NCBI GenBank assembly: GCA_037953625.1 | Contig: CM075652.1 | Span: forward strand, 17,752,501 to 17,816,500 | DNA length: 64,000 nucleotides | Reading direction: 5' to 3' | DNA from: Crotalaria pallida | Lineage: Eukaryota > Streptophyta > Magnoliopsida > Fabales > Fabaceae | Shown: piece by piece, positions 33,711-44,709 of the stretch | Layout of the letters: each line of letters begins with the position of its first letter | Numbering within the stretch: position 1 is the stretch's first letter | Translations under genes and position numbers: made by a program | The notes under the pieces: generated by a model | Seen by the model: only the letters and a program-made list of their open reading frames with translations | The model's database searches: none | Told to the model about the DNA's origin: nothing

Positions 33711-35742
33711 TCATGCATTTTTAAATTGCAGAATTTGAAAGCAGGTTTCAATGTACATTCTGAAATATTTCCTTATACACCATATTTTTTGTTGTGTTTG
33801 AAGGTGAGCCATCTTTATCCATTTAAGACCTTTTTTGGACTTTACTGGTGACACAGCCACATAAAGCTGTCCATGAGTAAAAACCGGTTTCGACAAATAT
33901 ACTGTAACATTGGCAAGAGATTTCCCTTGACTTTTGTTTATGGTCATGCAATAGCAAACTGCAATTGGCAATTGTCGTCGTTTAAAACGAAATGGAAGTC
34001 TGGAGTCTGAAGGCGTCAAATTCATTCTACTGATAAAAACTGTCTCTCCCAAGCTTCCTCCGGGAATTACTTTTGCACCAATTACATGCTCACCTAGCTG
34101 TGTAACAATTAATCTTGTGCCATTGCACAATCCCTTTGATTGATCTAAATTCCGTAGTAGCATTATTGGAACACCAACTTTCAATTTTAGCATGTGGTTG
34201 GGCATTCCAGAAATCTTCATTTCATTTAACAAAGGTTGACTAATGTTTTGAGCGGAGATGTCATAGTTGTCACCATTGTTGCAAACACTGTCAGAGCTGA
34301 GGTAGACCTTGTCTTCGCCTAGAACTTTGTCCATTACAAACTCATTGACTTGCTGAACTATTTCAAGTGTAGGTGCTAAAATTGCTCTGTCTTTCAAATA
34401 ATCTGGAAAACATAATTTTTCATCAAAGTCTGGGTAAGTCTTCTCAAACAATGCTTCCATTGGATTTTCATATTCAAGAATCAGCATTTCATCTGGAATA
34501 TCAACTTCAACCTCTCCATCATTAGGTTCTGATAATTTTCCATCACCTGATTTCATCATCCATTATGAGAACTCTCTAATTTGATTCATCTCAATTTCAT
34601 CTGAAGAGGATTGAAGTCTCATATTATGCGTTAGCTTGAGTACTTTGCAATGACTCCACAAGTAAGATGAGTTAATGGTTGCAAAGACAATATCGGAACG
34701 ACTTCCTCCAGGGACCACAGGCAGAATTTGGCGAAAATCACCTCCTAAAACCATGCATATACCACCAAATGGTTTTAAGTCAGCAGCAGGAACATTGTTT
34801 TGTAAGATGTCCTTCAATGTTCTATCCAAAGCCTCAAAGCATTTTGTTTCCACCATTGGTGCTTCATCCTAAATTATAAGGCTTATCCTTTTTAGCAATT
34901 CAGCTTGTATAGATCCTTGTTTAATGTTGCATGTGGATTCTTCATTAATTCTTATTGGTATGCCAAATCTGGAATGTGCAGTTCTTGCAAGAGGTAGCAA
35001 AGTGGCTGCTATGCCACTTGATGCGACACAAAGAACAATTTGACCTTCAGATCTCAACTTTGCAGTCAAAGCTCGCCACAAAAATGTCTTTCTAGTGCCA
35101 CCATATCCATTTAAGAAAAAAAAATTCACCTTAATAAAATATAAACAGTAACGCAAATGATAAAAAGATCAACCATCGAAAGTAACAATTAGATTTTTTG
35201 AATAAATGATGTAATATACTTAAATGGATTTAAATTACATGTACCTCTTTTGAACAGAACTGCTTGGATAATTTGATCAAAAGCAAGTTTCTGTTCAGCT
35301 GTCATTGATTGATGTAGTGTTGTAAATTCATTTCCCAGGACTTCTATATTAAAATCAAGTTGCTCTGCTATTAATGTATTTGGAACACATGCTGAGGGAT
35401 CGCAGTTAGGTATTGGCATATTCGGAAAATCACTTAATGTTTGTCCTGCTCTTGATAACTGCTGTTGGATTTCTAATAGTCCCCTTGCACGAATTTGGTT
35501 TACAGTGAGCACCAGTACTGTCAGGAGTAATGAAATTTCTAAGCATAAACTTTTTTATTGACAACTAGTAACTGATAACTAAAAAAATAAACTAAAATGA
35601 CAATAAGAACTAAATTATTACCTGGTCTTCTAACCTCTCTTTGCGCACGAAATAGAATGTCTTCACATAAATGTTTCCATGTTTGCTCCCACACTCGTTC
35701 AGGTTTGCTTATTGTAATTGAAAGAAGCATTGATAAAACCAA
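33711..35742 (-). pseudogene. Helitron PIF1-type helicase, C-terminal half of RepHel, broken
   Basis: In minus sense: KPERVWEQTWKHLCEDIL (35710-35640), an intron-like gap with GTAATA donor and CAG acceptor, then RARGLLEIQQQLSRAGQTLS to AEQKLAFDQIIQAV (35512-35230). The Walker A region at about 35115 reads GYGGTRKTFLW, where the family has GYGGTGKTF. Next come SSGIAATLLP, a TAG in place of the Trp before DEAPM (near 34872), GGDFRQILPVV, a further stop near 34562, and finally MTINKSQGKSLANVTVYLSK, HGQLYVAVSP and the end at 33711. PIF1 helicase unwinds DNA during Helitron transposition. The Walker A change and the stops show it is inactive. Confidence 0.9.
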
Positions 35743-37652
35743 GGGGGAGTGTTAGAAGTCAACGTGAAAGTGCGTTGAAGAGTTTTGATGATGCCAAACA
35801 AGGACCTATCAAAGTAAAGTGCAAGTCAAGTTTCAAGCAAAGAGCTTCAAGATGTTATCTCTCCCTTTTCATTAGGAAATCAATGTAAGGCTAGAATAAT
35901 TGTGTCACTTATGTTTAGGCCATATTTAGAGTTATTGGAGAAGAAAAAGAGTTTTAGTGAAAATCAGTTTTTAACTTAGTTTCTGTGGAAATGCTTGATG
36001 AAACAACTCTGGATGCTTTTATCTAAGTCATGAAACTCTATTTTTACAAGTGCAAGAGTAGATAATCGATTACCTTCTCAAAGTAATCGATTATTGTTGT
36101 TGCATCATAGAAAATCTAGAGAGCGTGTAATCGATTATGTGAACTTGACTAATCTATTACTTTTTGAATGAGAGTAATCGATTACCTAGATCAAGTAATC
36201 GATTATTTGATGTTGCATCACACAAATTCCAGAGGCTCTATAATCAATTATTAGATTAGTGGTAATCGATTATATGAGTTGCATCATATATTAAAAAAGA
36301 GTGAAGTAATCGATTATATGGTTTTATGTAATCAATTATTTGTTTTTCAAAAGGATTTCAAAGTTTCTATTTTAAAGGGGATAATCGATTACCTTCCCTG
36401 AATTAATCGATTACCTTAAGTTTTATTGAAAAACGTGTCAGAATCATTTTGATTTATTTCAAGATTTGTTTTTACCTGATTGATTCTGATTTATTTTCAA
36501 AATTCGAATTTAATTTTATTTTTGAAAATATTCCTTTTTGATTTAAGATTCAAATATTTTATTTTATTCTTTAAACTATTTGATTTGGTTTTGATTTCAA
36601 AAATATTATTTTATTTATTTGATTTCAGAAAATCAATCTTTTTATACTTCCTGATTTGTTTTTGATTTGATTTTGAATTCGATTTATTTTTGATTTCAAA
36701 TTCAAAATTCAAATGTTTTCAAATCTTTTTATAGGAATGTTTTTATCTCTTTCAAAGTTAACTCTTCTGATCAAAAATTTTGAGAAAACCTTTTCATGCT
36801 TTATTCTTCTTCTTCTTCTTCTTCATATTCTCTGAGTCTTTGGCCTATGCTTAAGTGAAACATATTACCATAGCCATTAGAGCTTTATTGTTGTATTCGT
36901 GTTATTTAGAACACACTTTTGTTATCAAGCCTTATTGTTGTATCCGCACTAAATAGAGTGCACCATTGTTCTTGTACCAATCACCATATCCATAACCATT
37001 ATTGTAAAGGGGTGTGTGACACTTAGTGTTTAGGGAGTGAATCTCCTAGTTCGGACGTGTGGCACGTTCGTGTTGTATAGGGTGAGGAACCCTTGTTGTG
37101 TATCTGGGGTAGTGGCTAGACGAATGGTGAGGCACCTAGTAGATAGGCTACCTTAGTGTGAGGGTGTGGCATCCTCTGATTGTAATTGGGACGCGAGGCG
37201 TCTTAGATTATAATTGATAAAAGCTCAAGCGGATCGCTTGGGGACTAGACGTAGGTCTTTCGCTGGAAAGGCTGAACCATATAAAAATCCTGGTGCAATT
37301 TTCTCTAACCCTCATCTCTTTATTTATCGTTATTATTGTTGCATGTGCGTTGTTGTTATTTATCGTTATTGTATCATAACAACTATTTTCTTGATATATT
37401 AATTTAATTGTTTTAAATTAATTAGCGCGGTAACGTTTCCGTTGTTATTGTTTTAATTGTGCCGCGCTTATTAGTTTTTCTATTATTATTATCCGCTTCC
37501 GCCCAATCGTTTTTCAATATTTTATTGTTTTCCGCTGCAAAGTTTATTTAAATTTGTTGAAAACAATTTAATTCAATTATTTACCAATGATATTATAAAA
37601 ACCCAATTCACCCCCCCCCCCCCCTCTTGGGTGACGGCTGTCAATCCTAACA
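35741..37652 (+). repeat. Sirevirus-like solo LTR with purine tract, inserted in the Helitron helicase gene
   Basis: The LTR proper is 35750-37652 (TGTTAGAAGTC ... CAATCCTAACA). A purine tract AAGGGGGAG sits directly before it. It has a C-run near its end like the complete Sirevirus. It contains six pairs of TCGA palindromes of AATCGATT type, 21-22 bp start to start (36064/36085, 36129/36151, 36176/36197, 36242/36264, 36308/36330, 36383/36405). The helicase frame resumes on both sides (GYQLRSL on one, SMLLSITISKPERVW on the other) with at most one or two bases missing. No 5-bp duplication is visible, which is odd for a plain solo LTR. Confidence 0.8.
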
Positions 37653-39070
37653 ATGACCTTAACTGATAACCTGTACCCCAATGAGCTGCTTCTTCAATAG
37701 CTTGAAAGTAAGCCCAGCTTGTAGCATGCATCTCTGAATGTAGCATACACAACACTATCCACAGTACGGATATCTTCATATGTTTCTGGACATTTAACTT
37801 TATGCAGTAATATATTTAAATAGAACAATTCCCCTGCACTTGGAGGAACAAATGTCAATCTTCCTATGACAAATCCCATCTTTCTCGGACGTCATTGCGA
37901 AGGGGAATGATTGTACACAAAATGTGTTGGAAACTGAATATATGTGTAATTTTTGGCCTCAAGATATTGTCTATTAGCTTCAAACCAAGCTAAGAACATA
38001 GATGACTGATTTTTATCAGCCTGCACTACATATTCCAAGTCATCATCATCATCATCACAATACACAACAGGCCGTTCATTTGGTAAATGGAACTTTAATC
38101 TTTCAACAAGGTTTTGTATAGTTTATGTCAAATTTAAAAATTCGCCACATGGCTTCACAAGGAGATATATACCTGCAATCATAATATGTTTTAATCTCAT
38201 CAACTACTTCACCACTCTGCGCACGACTTTGTTCATAAATTTCTGCAGTTATCCGATCATTGCCCTTGTTGATATACTTGAACAAATACTTCACACTTGT
38301 ACTTTGATTGCACCATTTAGTATTCAAGTGTGAACGATGCTTTGACAGAATTTTCGGATTGTATGCTACAGGCCATCTGTTGTCAAGTGTAACACCACCC
38401 TTTTCAACTTCAATACCATTATCCCTTCTTCTGTATATAGGATAATCATCTTCATTTATTCTTGTCTTTGGTTCAAATTTTTTTGGATAAAACTTTGAGC
38501 AAGAACCATCTACCATACATGGTGAAGCTTTGTTTGTTGCTCCACATGGACCATAGATCATGTACTCCTTAACAATTTCATGCATTTCAAGATGCAATAC
38601 TGGATCAGGTATCTAAGCACTAATTATCTTATCAATGTATTCAGGACGTAGATGCTTGCAATCTTCAGAAAGAAAGAGCAAAATGTGTGCATGAGGAAGT
38701 CCACGCTTTTGGAATTCAATAGTGTACAACACTGAATATTATGAGCAAAATTAAGAAATATCAAAAATTAATAAGGCATGACATTTAAAGAATTGACTGA
38801 TAAATAATATGGATAACTTTTACATGCTTTCACTTTACCAAATATATTTCCTGATTCCAAGTCATTCATTAATTCTTTCAGCTTCATTTTAAAAACTCGA
38901 ACAATGATATCAGGTCTGTCTTCTGGCTTTAATCCATTTATATCCAAATATCTCGTTATCTTTGGCCATTTAGGATTGCACGTGAAAGTTAAGAAAATAT
39001 CTGGGAAATCACACCATCTGCATATAATCATTGCATCTTGATAATTCTGAACCATGCATGTATCTTGGAC
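37653..39070 (-). pseudogene. Helitron Rep (replication initiator) domain, broken
   Basis: In minus sense: GGPRYM with a 4-base frame change, then QNYQDAMIICRWCDFPDIFL and TFTCNPKWPKI (39055-38960). Then FQKRGLPHAHILLFLSEDC (about 38700), the HxH metal-binding motif of the Rep nuclease. A TAG follows before IPDP at about 38615. Next HEIVKEYMIYGPCG, YLFKYINKGND (the tyrosine-bearing region, about 38285), and CEAMWRIFKF. After another break, SSFIG-type linker sequence leads to FRDACYKLGLL and EEAAHWGTGYQLRSL (37740-37655). Rep nicks and joins DNA ends in rolling-circle transposition. Key histidines and a tyrosine survive, but the gene is interrupted by stops, frame changes and two LTR insertions. 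Confidence 0.88.
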
Positions 39071-39079
39071 CTCCTACAT

Positions 39080-42000
39080 TGAGGAAACCGCAATTGGTGG
39101 TTGAAACAACTAAGGAACCCTAGGAGAACACCTAGAAGGGGGGTTGAATAGGTGTTTAATAAACCTTGAAAAATTTTCGAACGAAACAAATCGAAACAAT
39201 TAAAACGAATAATTTTTACAAATTCTTCATCACTTAATCGATTAAACTGAATTCTAATCGATTAAGACAAAAAGGTCAAATTCTCTTAATCGATTATGAC
39301 TTCCCTTAATCGATTAAATCTATCAGAAACCTGAAAAATCACTTTTCAATCGCATACGAAAATCAATCAATCAACACGTAAGATCAGAGATTCAGCGAAA
39401 AAGATTAACACCTATATTCTTATTAATTACCTAGGTTATGAAAATGATTTTCCCCAACTTAATTTGAACAATTAAGATTCAATTCAATCAATTATGAAAA
39501 TCAATCTTTCTCTAGGTTTTCAACCAAGAACACAATGAACAACAAGAATGTAAAGAGTAAGGGTTTAGAGATACGACACAGTGACTTATCCTGGTTCACT
39601 TTCATCCACTTGAAAGCTACATCCAGTCCCCTCTTCAACCAAGAGAGATTCTTCACTATGAGGAATTAGAGTTCTCAAATTACAAGTAAATGCCTCTCAA
39701 GACTCCCTTCTTGATAGCCTACAAGAGATACTACACCCTTGCCTTGTAATCCTATTGATCTTCTCTCTAATCTAACCTCTACCTGAGGAAACCGCAATTG
39801 GTGGTTGGAGAGACAAAAGAACCTAGGAATACACCTAGAAGGGGGGGTTGAATAGGTGTACAAGATACCTTGAAAGACTTTCAAACGAAACAAATCAAAA
39901 CAATCAAAACAAAATATTTTTCAAAAAACTCTCAGGTTTACTCGAGTAGATTTCAGAGTACTCGAGTATTACTCGATTAAAGACTCGTTTACTCGAGTAT
40001 AACTAACAGAAACCAGAAAAATCAAGTTTTCATTCGCATACGAAAATCAATCAATTCACATGAAAGATCAGAGATTCAACGGAGATGATTAACACCTATA
40101 TTCTTATTGATTAACCTAGTTATGAAAATGATTTTCCCTTTATCAATTTGAACAATTAAAGATTCAATTCAATCAATTATGAAAATCAATCTTTCTAGGT
40201 TTTCAACCAAGAACGCAATCAAATGACTTGAATATAAAGAGTAAGGGTTTAGAGATACGACACAGCGATTTATCCTGGTTCACTTTCACCCGCTTGAAAG
40301 CTACATCCAGTCCCCTCTTCAACCAAGAGAGATTCTTCACTATGAGGAATTAGAGTTCTCAAATTACAAGTGATTGCCTCATAAGACTTCCTTCTTGCTA
40401 GCCTACAAGAGATAACCGACACCCTTGCCTTGTAATCCTATTGATCTTCTCTCTAATCTAACCTCTACCCCTTGTTGATAATCGACACAACAAGTCTTCA
40501 ATTGCTTGATGATAATCCACACATCAAGGCTTCTCCTTGCTTGATTCACAACCAAGACTTCTTCTTCTTCAATGAACGTTGCTTGATGATAATCGACACA
40601 CCAAGGCTTCTTGTTTGTTGTAGTGGCTTGCCTTATTGCAAAGATTACAACTCAATGAATATACATAACAATCCTAATGAATCTCAATCAATAGTTATGA
40701 CAAATCACACAAGAGATTCAAAGGTTCTTGATCAAAGAATATGAAAATAGAAAAGCTTTGATCTTTGAAATTGAGAGAGAATAGAGTGGCTTGATTCTTT
40801 GTAAAAATGAATATCAAAATGATGGGTTATGATCACAAAGGTTAGGAAAAGGTTTATATAGAATACCCAAAAGTTATGGCACTTGAAAAACTGATTTTGA
40901 GAAGTGAAAATCGTATTTTAAAAATCAGTTCAGCAGTGTTTACTCGAGTAAATTGCAGCATACTCGAGTAGTACTCGATTAAACAAACTCATACTCGAGT
41001 AAAACTATACTGCACTTATTTAAAACTTGTTTTCTCAAAAACCAACCTTTCCTTTAAAACCTTTAAGCCACCTATTGATTCTAGGTTAAGTGAAAACTCA
41101 AATTATGATTAAATCATGACTTATGAATGAGATTCACTACCCTCTAAACAAACTACCCAAATGAAAACCTATGAAGCTTGAGAGGCAAAAGATAAAACAA
41201 AAAAAATTACACTCAAACTTAAGTCTTCATGAGCTTGTTCTCTCTTCTTCACTTGATGTTTGTTGTTGCTTGTTGAACTTGAACTTGATCATCACATGAT
41301 AGCTTGTTCAAAACACTTTGTCATTATCAAAATATTCATCATGGAACTTACACTACCCCTTGTTGATAATCCACACACCAAGGCTTCACTTTGCTTGATT
41401 CACAACCAAGACTTCTTCTTCAATTTGAATGAACTTTGCTTGATGATAATCGACACACCAAGTCTTCTTGTTTGTTGTAGATGGCTTGCCTCTTGCAAAG
41501 ATTACAACACAATAGAAAACACAATGACACTCCTATAAATCTCTTCCAATAGCTATGACAAAATCAACATGAGAGATTCTAGAGTTCTTGATCAAAGAAT
41601 ATGAAAATAGAAAAGCTTTGATCTTTGAAATTGAGAGAGAATAGAGTGGCTTGATTTCTTGTAAAACTTGTATGAAAAATGATTCTAGATGATCACAATA
41701 ATTGGGAAAAGGTTTATATAAAATCTCCAAAAGTTATGAGACTTAAAAACTGATTTTGAGAAGTGAAAAACGTATTTTAAAAATCAGATCTATAGTGTTT
41801 AATCGATTAGATCTCCACTTAATCGATTAGTAATCGATTAGTCTGAACTTTAATCGATTAATCCCTGTACAAATCACTTGAAAACTTGTTTTCTCAAAAG
41901 TAAACCTTTCCTTTCAAACCTTTAAGCCACCTATTGATTTTAGGTTAAGTGAAAACTCAAATTATGATATAATCATGCAATCAAAAGAGATTCACTACCC

Positions 42001-42340
42001 TCTAAGAAACTCTACCCAAACTCATCAAATAAAAGACTAAGTCTAGAGAGGCAAATGATATTACAATAATAAAACACAAACTAGATCTTCATGAGTCTTC
42101 ATGAGTTGGCTCTCTCTTCTTCACTTGATGTTTGTTGTTGCTTGTTGAACTTGAAACTTGATCAATATCTTTGTAGCTTGTTCAAAACCTTTTGTCATTA
42201 TCAAAACATTCTCAATGAAACTTACAATCTCCCCCTTTTTGAAAATGACAAATATGTTTTGAAATTGTTTGAAGTTGTTGACGCTTTAACTATTTGATCA
42301 CTTGGTGAGACTCTTGCTCCCTTGTAAGTTTCATTGCTCC
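39080..42340 (-). mobile_element. Sirevirus-like 3' LTR plus short internal remnant, minus strand, with another LTR nested inside
   Basis: In minus sense there is a short internal remnant (about 42340-42242), a purine tract (42241-42227), then the LTR from 42226 down to 39080 (TGTAAGTTTC ... GGTTTCCTCA). Removing the nested LTR and its duplicated 5 bp leaves about 1573 bp. Palindromes are AATCGATT type, in two blocks: 39236/39256 and 39288/39308, then 41801/41821 and 41832/41852. The 5' part of the retrotransposon is gone. The insertion interrupts the Rep region, and the stretch between its N-terminus and GGPRYM appears largely lost. Confidence 0.8.
39784..41352 (-). repeat. Nested solo LTR of the same family with ACTCGAGT palindromes
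   Basis: 1569 bp, flanked by the perfect 5-bp duplication CTACC (39779-39783 and 41353-41357). It aligns along its length with the LTR it sits in (both start TGAGGAAACCGCAATTGG and end with CTTACA) but is clearly diverged. Palindromes are ACTCGAGT at 39940, 39960, 39991, 40942, 40962 and 40993, and a hybrid ACTCGATT at 39971 and 40973. A solo LTR forms by recombination between the two LTRs of a full element. Confidence 0.92.
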
Positions 42341-42680
42341 CTTGGTGACACTCTTAAGCACAAAGAAGCTAAAACTTCACCTGACATATTAACCTCATTG
42401 TTTTCATCATTACAAATTTGAGTTTTACATTTGAAAACAGATTTCCCAGCTTGAAATTTCCATGCAGAGGGTGGAGTAACTAAACTATTTGCATAAGGTA
42501 AGGAATAAATTTTAGAATGAAACAAATATTAAGTAAGAATTTATAAATAAAAAAATATTGAAAAGAATTATTACCTCGATTATCTTTAGTAGTTGATTGA
42601 CATGAGTTCCCATCAAATTTTCCATTGTTATTTATGTGCGAAACATCCCCATTTGAGAGCTTCGAGTATTGACTACCCAT
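42341..42680 (-). pseudogene. Probable N-terminal piece of the Helitron Rep protein
   Basis: In minus sense an ATG at 42680 starts MGSQYSKLSNGDVSHINNNG and ends at KDNRG before a GTAATA donor. A second piece, VTPPSAWKFQAGKSVFKCKT followed by an acidic stretch, lies at about 42478-42350. It precedes the Rep region in order and orientation, which is the only reason for the assignment. It has no strong motif of its own. Confidence 0.35.
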
Positions 42681-43395
42681 TTCCTAGTTATAGATTCAAT
42701 CCACGTTTTTTATTCACACGATCTCTGTTTCGGTCCATGTTTATGTTCGGCTTGTTTCTGTTTGTATTCTAATTACCATTCTTCTTCATCTAAGAACTTC
42801 AAACATTCACTTACCGTTTCATTGTTGTTAATGGTGGAGAAGAGAAAAAGCAAAATTGGAACAGAGAGAAACTAGTTTGAAGAAAAAATGGAGGAAGAAG
42901 AGTGAAAGTGGAAAGTTCTTACAAAAAAAAAAACTCTAACACCAAACTATGTAACATCTTTGGGCTTCCAGCCCAATCTACCACAGAAATGAGCCTCCCA
43001 ATGACGGCTCCATTAATTACCCACAACAATAATCATTACTTAGTGTATTATTGGAGTTAGATTGGTCAAAATTAATCAAAATTAGGACTGGTTTTAAAAG
43101 GAAAAATTGGGATTAAATCTGAAAAATTCATCTGCTTTTATAAAAGTATTGATTATAAACTTGCGCACATAAATAAATTTAATTTACTAAAGCGACGAAC
43201 AACACTTCTTAAATCTCAATGGTACACTTCATAAAATTCAAGAGAATAGTAATATTCTCCCATCCCTTTTCCTTACCATTCATTCTTTTTTCATATCATA
43301 AATTACATCTTTTACATATTTTTCAACTATACCACAAACACCTAAAAATAAATACTAGTATAAAACAAATATTTTCCAATTCAAAATCAAGGGTA

Positions 43396-44020
43396 CACTT
43401 TGTTTGGAACAAAAGAAAATGGAAGGAGAGAAATGGGGAGGAGAGAAAACAAGGAGAAAACTTTGTTTTGTCTTATTTGGATTACCAAAGAAAATGGAGG
43501 AGGAGAGAAAACTTGGTGGGTTTCATAAAAAAAAATTTTCTCTCTCCAATTGAAGAGAAAATGAAGAGAAAACATAATTTGAAATACAAAATTACCCAAC
43601 TGTTTTCACTTATTCACTTTGCATTACTTTTTTTTAAAATTTTTTTAAATGAAAAAAAAATTATTTCAATAAAAAATTGTTTTATTTATATTTTTGACTC
43701 GAAATTTTTATTATTTGATAAAGAATTAAAGAAAATAAAAAACATTTGGCTATGTTTAATATACATATGTGTGAAAAAAATATATTAATTTCTATTATGT
43801 AAAACAAGGTATAGTTGTTTTTTGATAGATTTTTGTTTTCTCTCTTCTCGTTTTTTTCTCCATCCAAATAAAATGAAAGAAAACTCAACTTTTATATCTT
43901 TTCTATTTTTTCACATTTTCTCTCATACGAAACAGCAACAAAAACTACTTATTTTCTCATCATAATCTCTTTTCTTATTTTTTTCTTCCCTATTTCTTTT
44001 TTCCCATTTTCTTTCCTTAA
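43396..44020. mobile_element. Harbinger-like non-autonomous element, right end lost
   Basis: It starts CACTTTGTTTGGAACAAAAG. It shares both this end and long internal phrases (CATAATCTCT, CCCTATTTCTTTTTTC) with the better-preserved element at 53101-53887. The right inverted repeat is missing. Confidence 0.55.
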
Positions 44021-44253
44021 AGATACGTGAATTAAGGCAAACTCAACTGGTTCACTTAAGAGGCTGCGGTGAGCTAGATACTATTGAGTTGTCTCCAAAT
44101 GCAAGTTGAGTTTGCCGTCTCCTAAATGGCTTGCTGGTTTGAAGCTTTGGCTCTCATCCTTCAATTCCTCATTTCGTAGCTAGCACTGAGAGATAGAGAA
44201 ATCCAAGTTGAGTTTTGCTAAGGACTCATTTGTCATTACAACTTAAAAAAATT

Positions 44254-44326
44254 CTCCCTCTAGTTCATATTATAAGCACTTTTTCTCTCTCACAAAAAGG
44301 ATGCTTATAATATGAACCGGAATGAG
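44254..44326. mobile_element. Short Stowaway MITE, 73 bp, degraded
   Basis: CTCCCTCTAGTTCATATTAT and its inverse at the right end (CTCATTCCGGTTCATATTAT) form a near-complete fold-back, with TA on the right. It has the same length as the intact copy at 56503-56575 and clear similarity to it. Confidence 0.7.
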
Positions 44327-44497
44327 TATTATTATTATTATTAGACAAATACTAACCATTATTATTTTAATATACTTATTAAAAAATTAAATATAATCAT
44401 CACTCATGAAAAAAATGTGATTTTCATTATTTTCAATACAAATAATCTTAACAAATGTTTTAAGATACTTGTTAACAAGATTCTACTATTGTTGATG

Positions 44498-44524
44498 TTA
44501 TTATTATTATTATTAATATTATTA

Positions 44525-44555
<31 letters not shown>

Positions 44556-44556
44556 G
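44498..44556. repeat. (ATT)n microsatellite, interrupted
   Basis: About 19 units with ATT/GTT interruptions, 150 bp upstream of the OXC/HACL start codon. Confidence 0.95.
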
Positions 44557-44600
44557 AATAAAATTCAGACAGTCACTTGCACAAACCTCAATCCATTGCC

Positions 44601-44607
44601 TATAAAA
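44601..44607 (+). promoter_or_regulatory. Candidate TATA box of the OXC/HACL gene
   Basis: TATAAAA lies 109 bp before the start codon, followed by a C/T-rich leader. This fits a plant core promoter with a leader of about 75 bases. There is no other evidence. Confidence 0.5.
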
Positions 44608-44709
44608 GAAAAAAAACAAACCCCAATCCATTTCCATTTCCATTTCCAATTTCAATCCCTTTCCTTTTTTAACTCAATTAAAGTCACTCAGTAAAGCTTA
44701 AAAAATCCG

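Larger units (their letters stand above)
25186..43152 (-). mobile_element. Decayed autonomous-type Helitron, about 18 kb including nested insertions
   Basis: In minus sense it starts TCAATACTTTTATAAAAGCA after a host A and ends with the hairpin CCCGTGCA/TGCACGGG followed by TTTGCGTCCTTG and a host T. That is the A|TC...CTRR|T arrangement of Helitrons, with CTTG for CTRR. Inside, all in minus sense, are Rep and PIF1-helicase segments (42680-33711), a B3-like gene (32761-32055) and an RPA1-like gene (30559-27329). A plus-strand B3-like gene remnant lies near the 3' end. Later insertions are an L1 LINE (28817-29681) and Sirevirus-like LTRs (35741-37652; 39080-42340 with another nested inside). 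All genes carry stops or frameshifts. The 5' end is the less certain boundary. Confidence 0.7.
42681..44600. other. Helitron 5' leader, then intergenic region with two MITE-like elements
   Basis: 42681-43152 is the Helitron leader and 5' end. The rest is AT-rich and holds the Harbinger-like element (43396-44020), a Stowaway-like element (44254-44326) and an ATT microsatellite. No gene is supported; open frames at 43219-43788 are low-complexity Lys/Phe/Ile. Confidence 0.6.

Noticed and set aside
36780..36830. Possible intact gene in the 36480-36670 frame
   Set aside because: Low-complexity Phe/Leu/Ile frame inside an LTR.
44404..44655. Frame with a poly-Asn run
   Set aside because: Translation of an ATT microsatellite.
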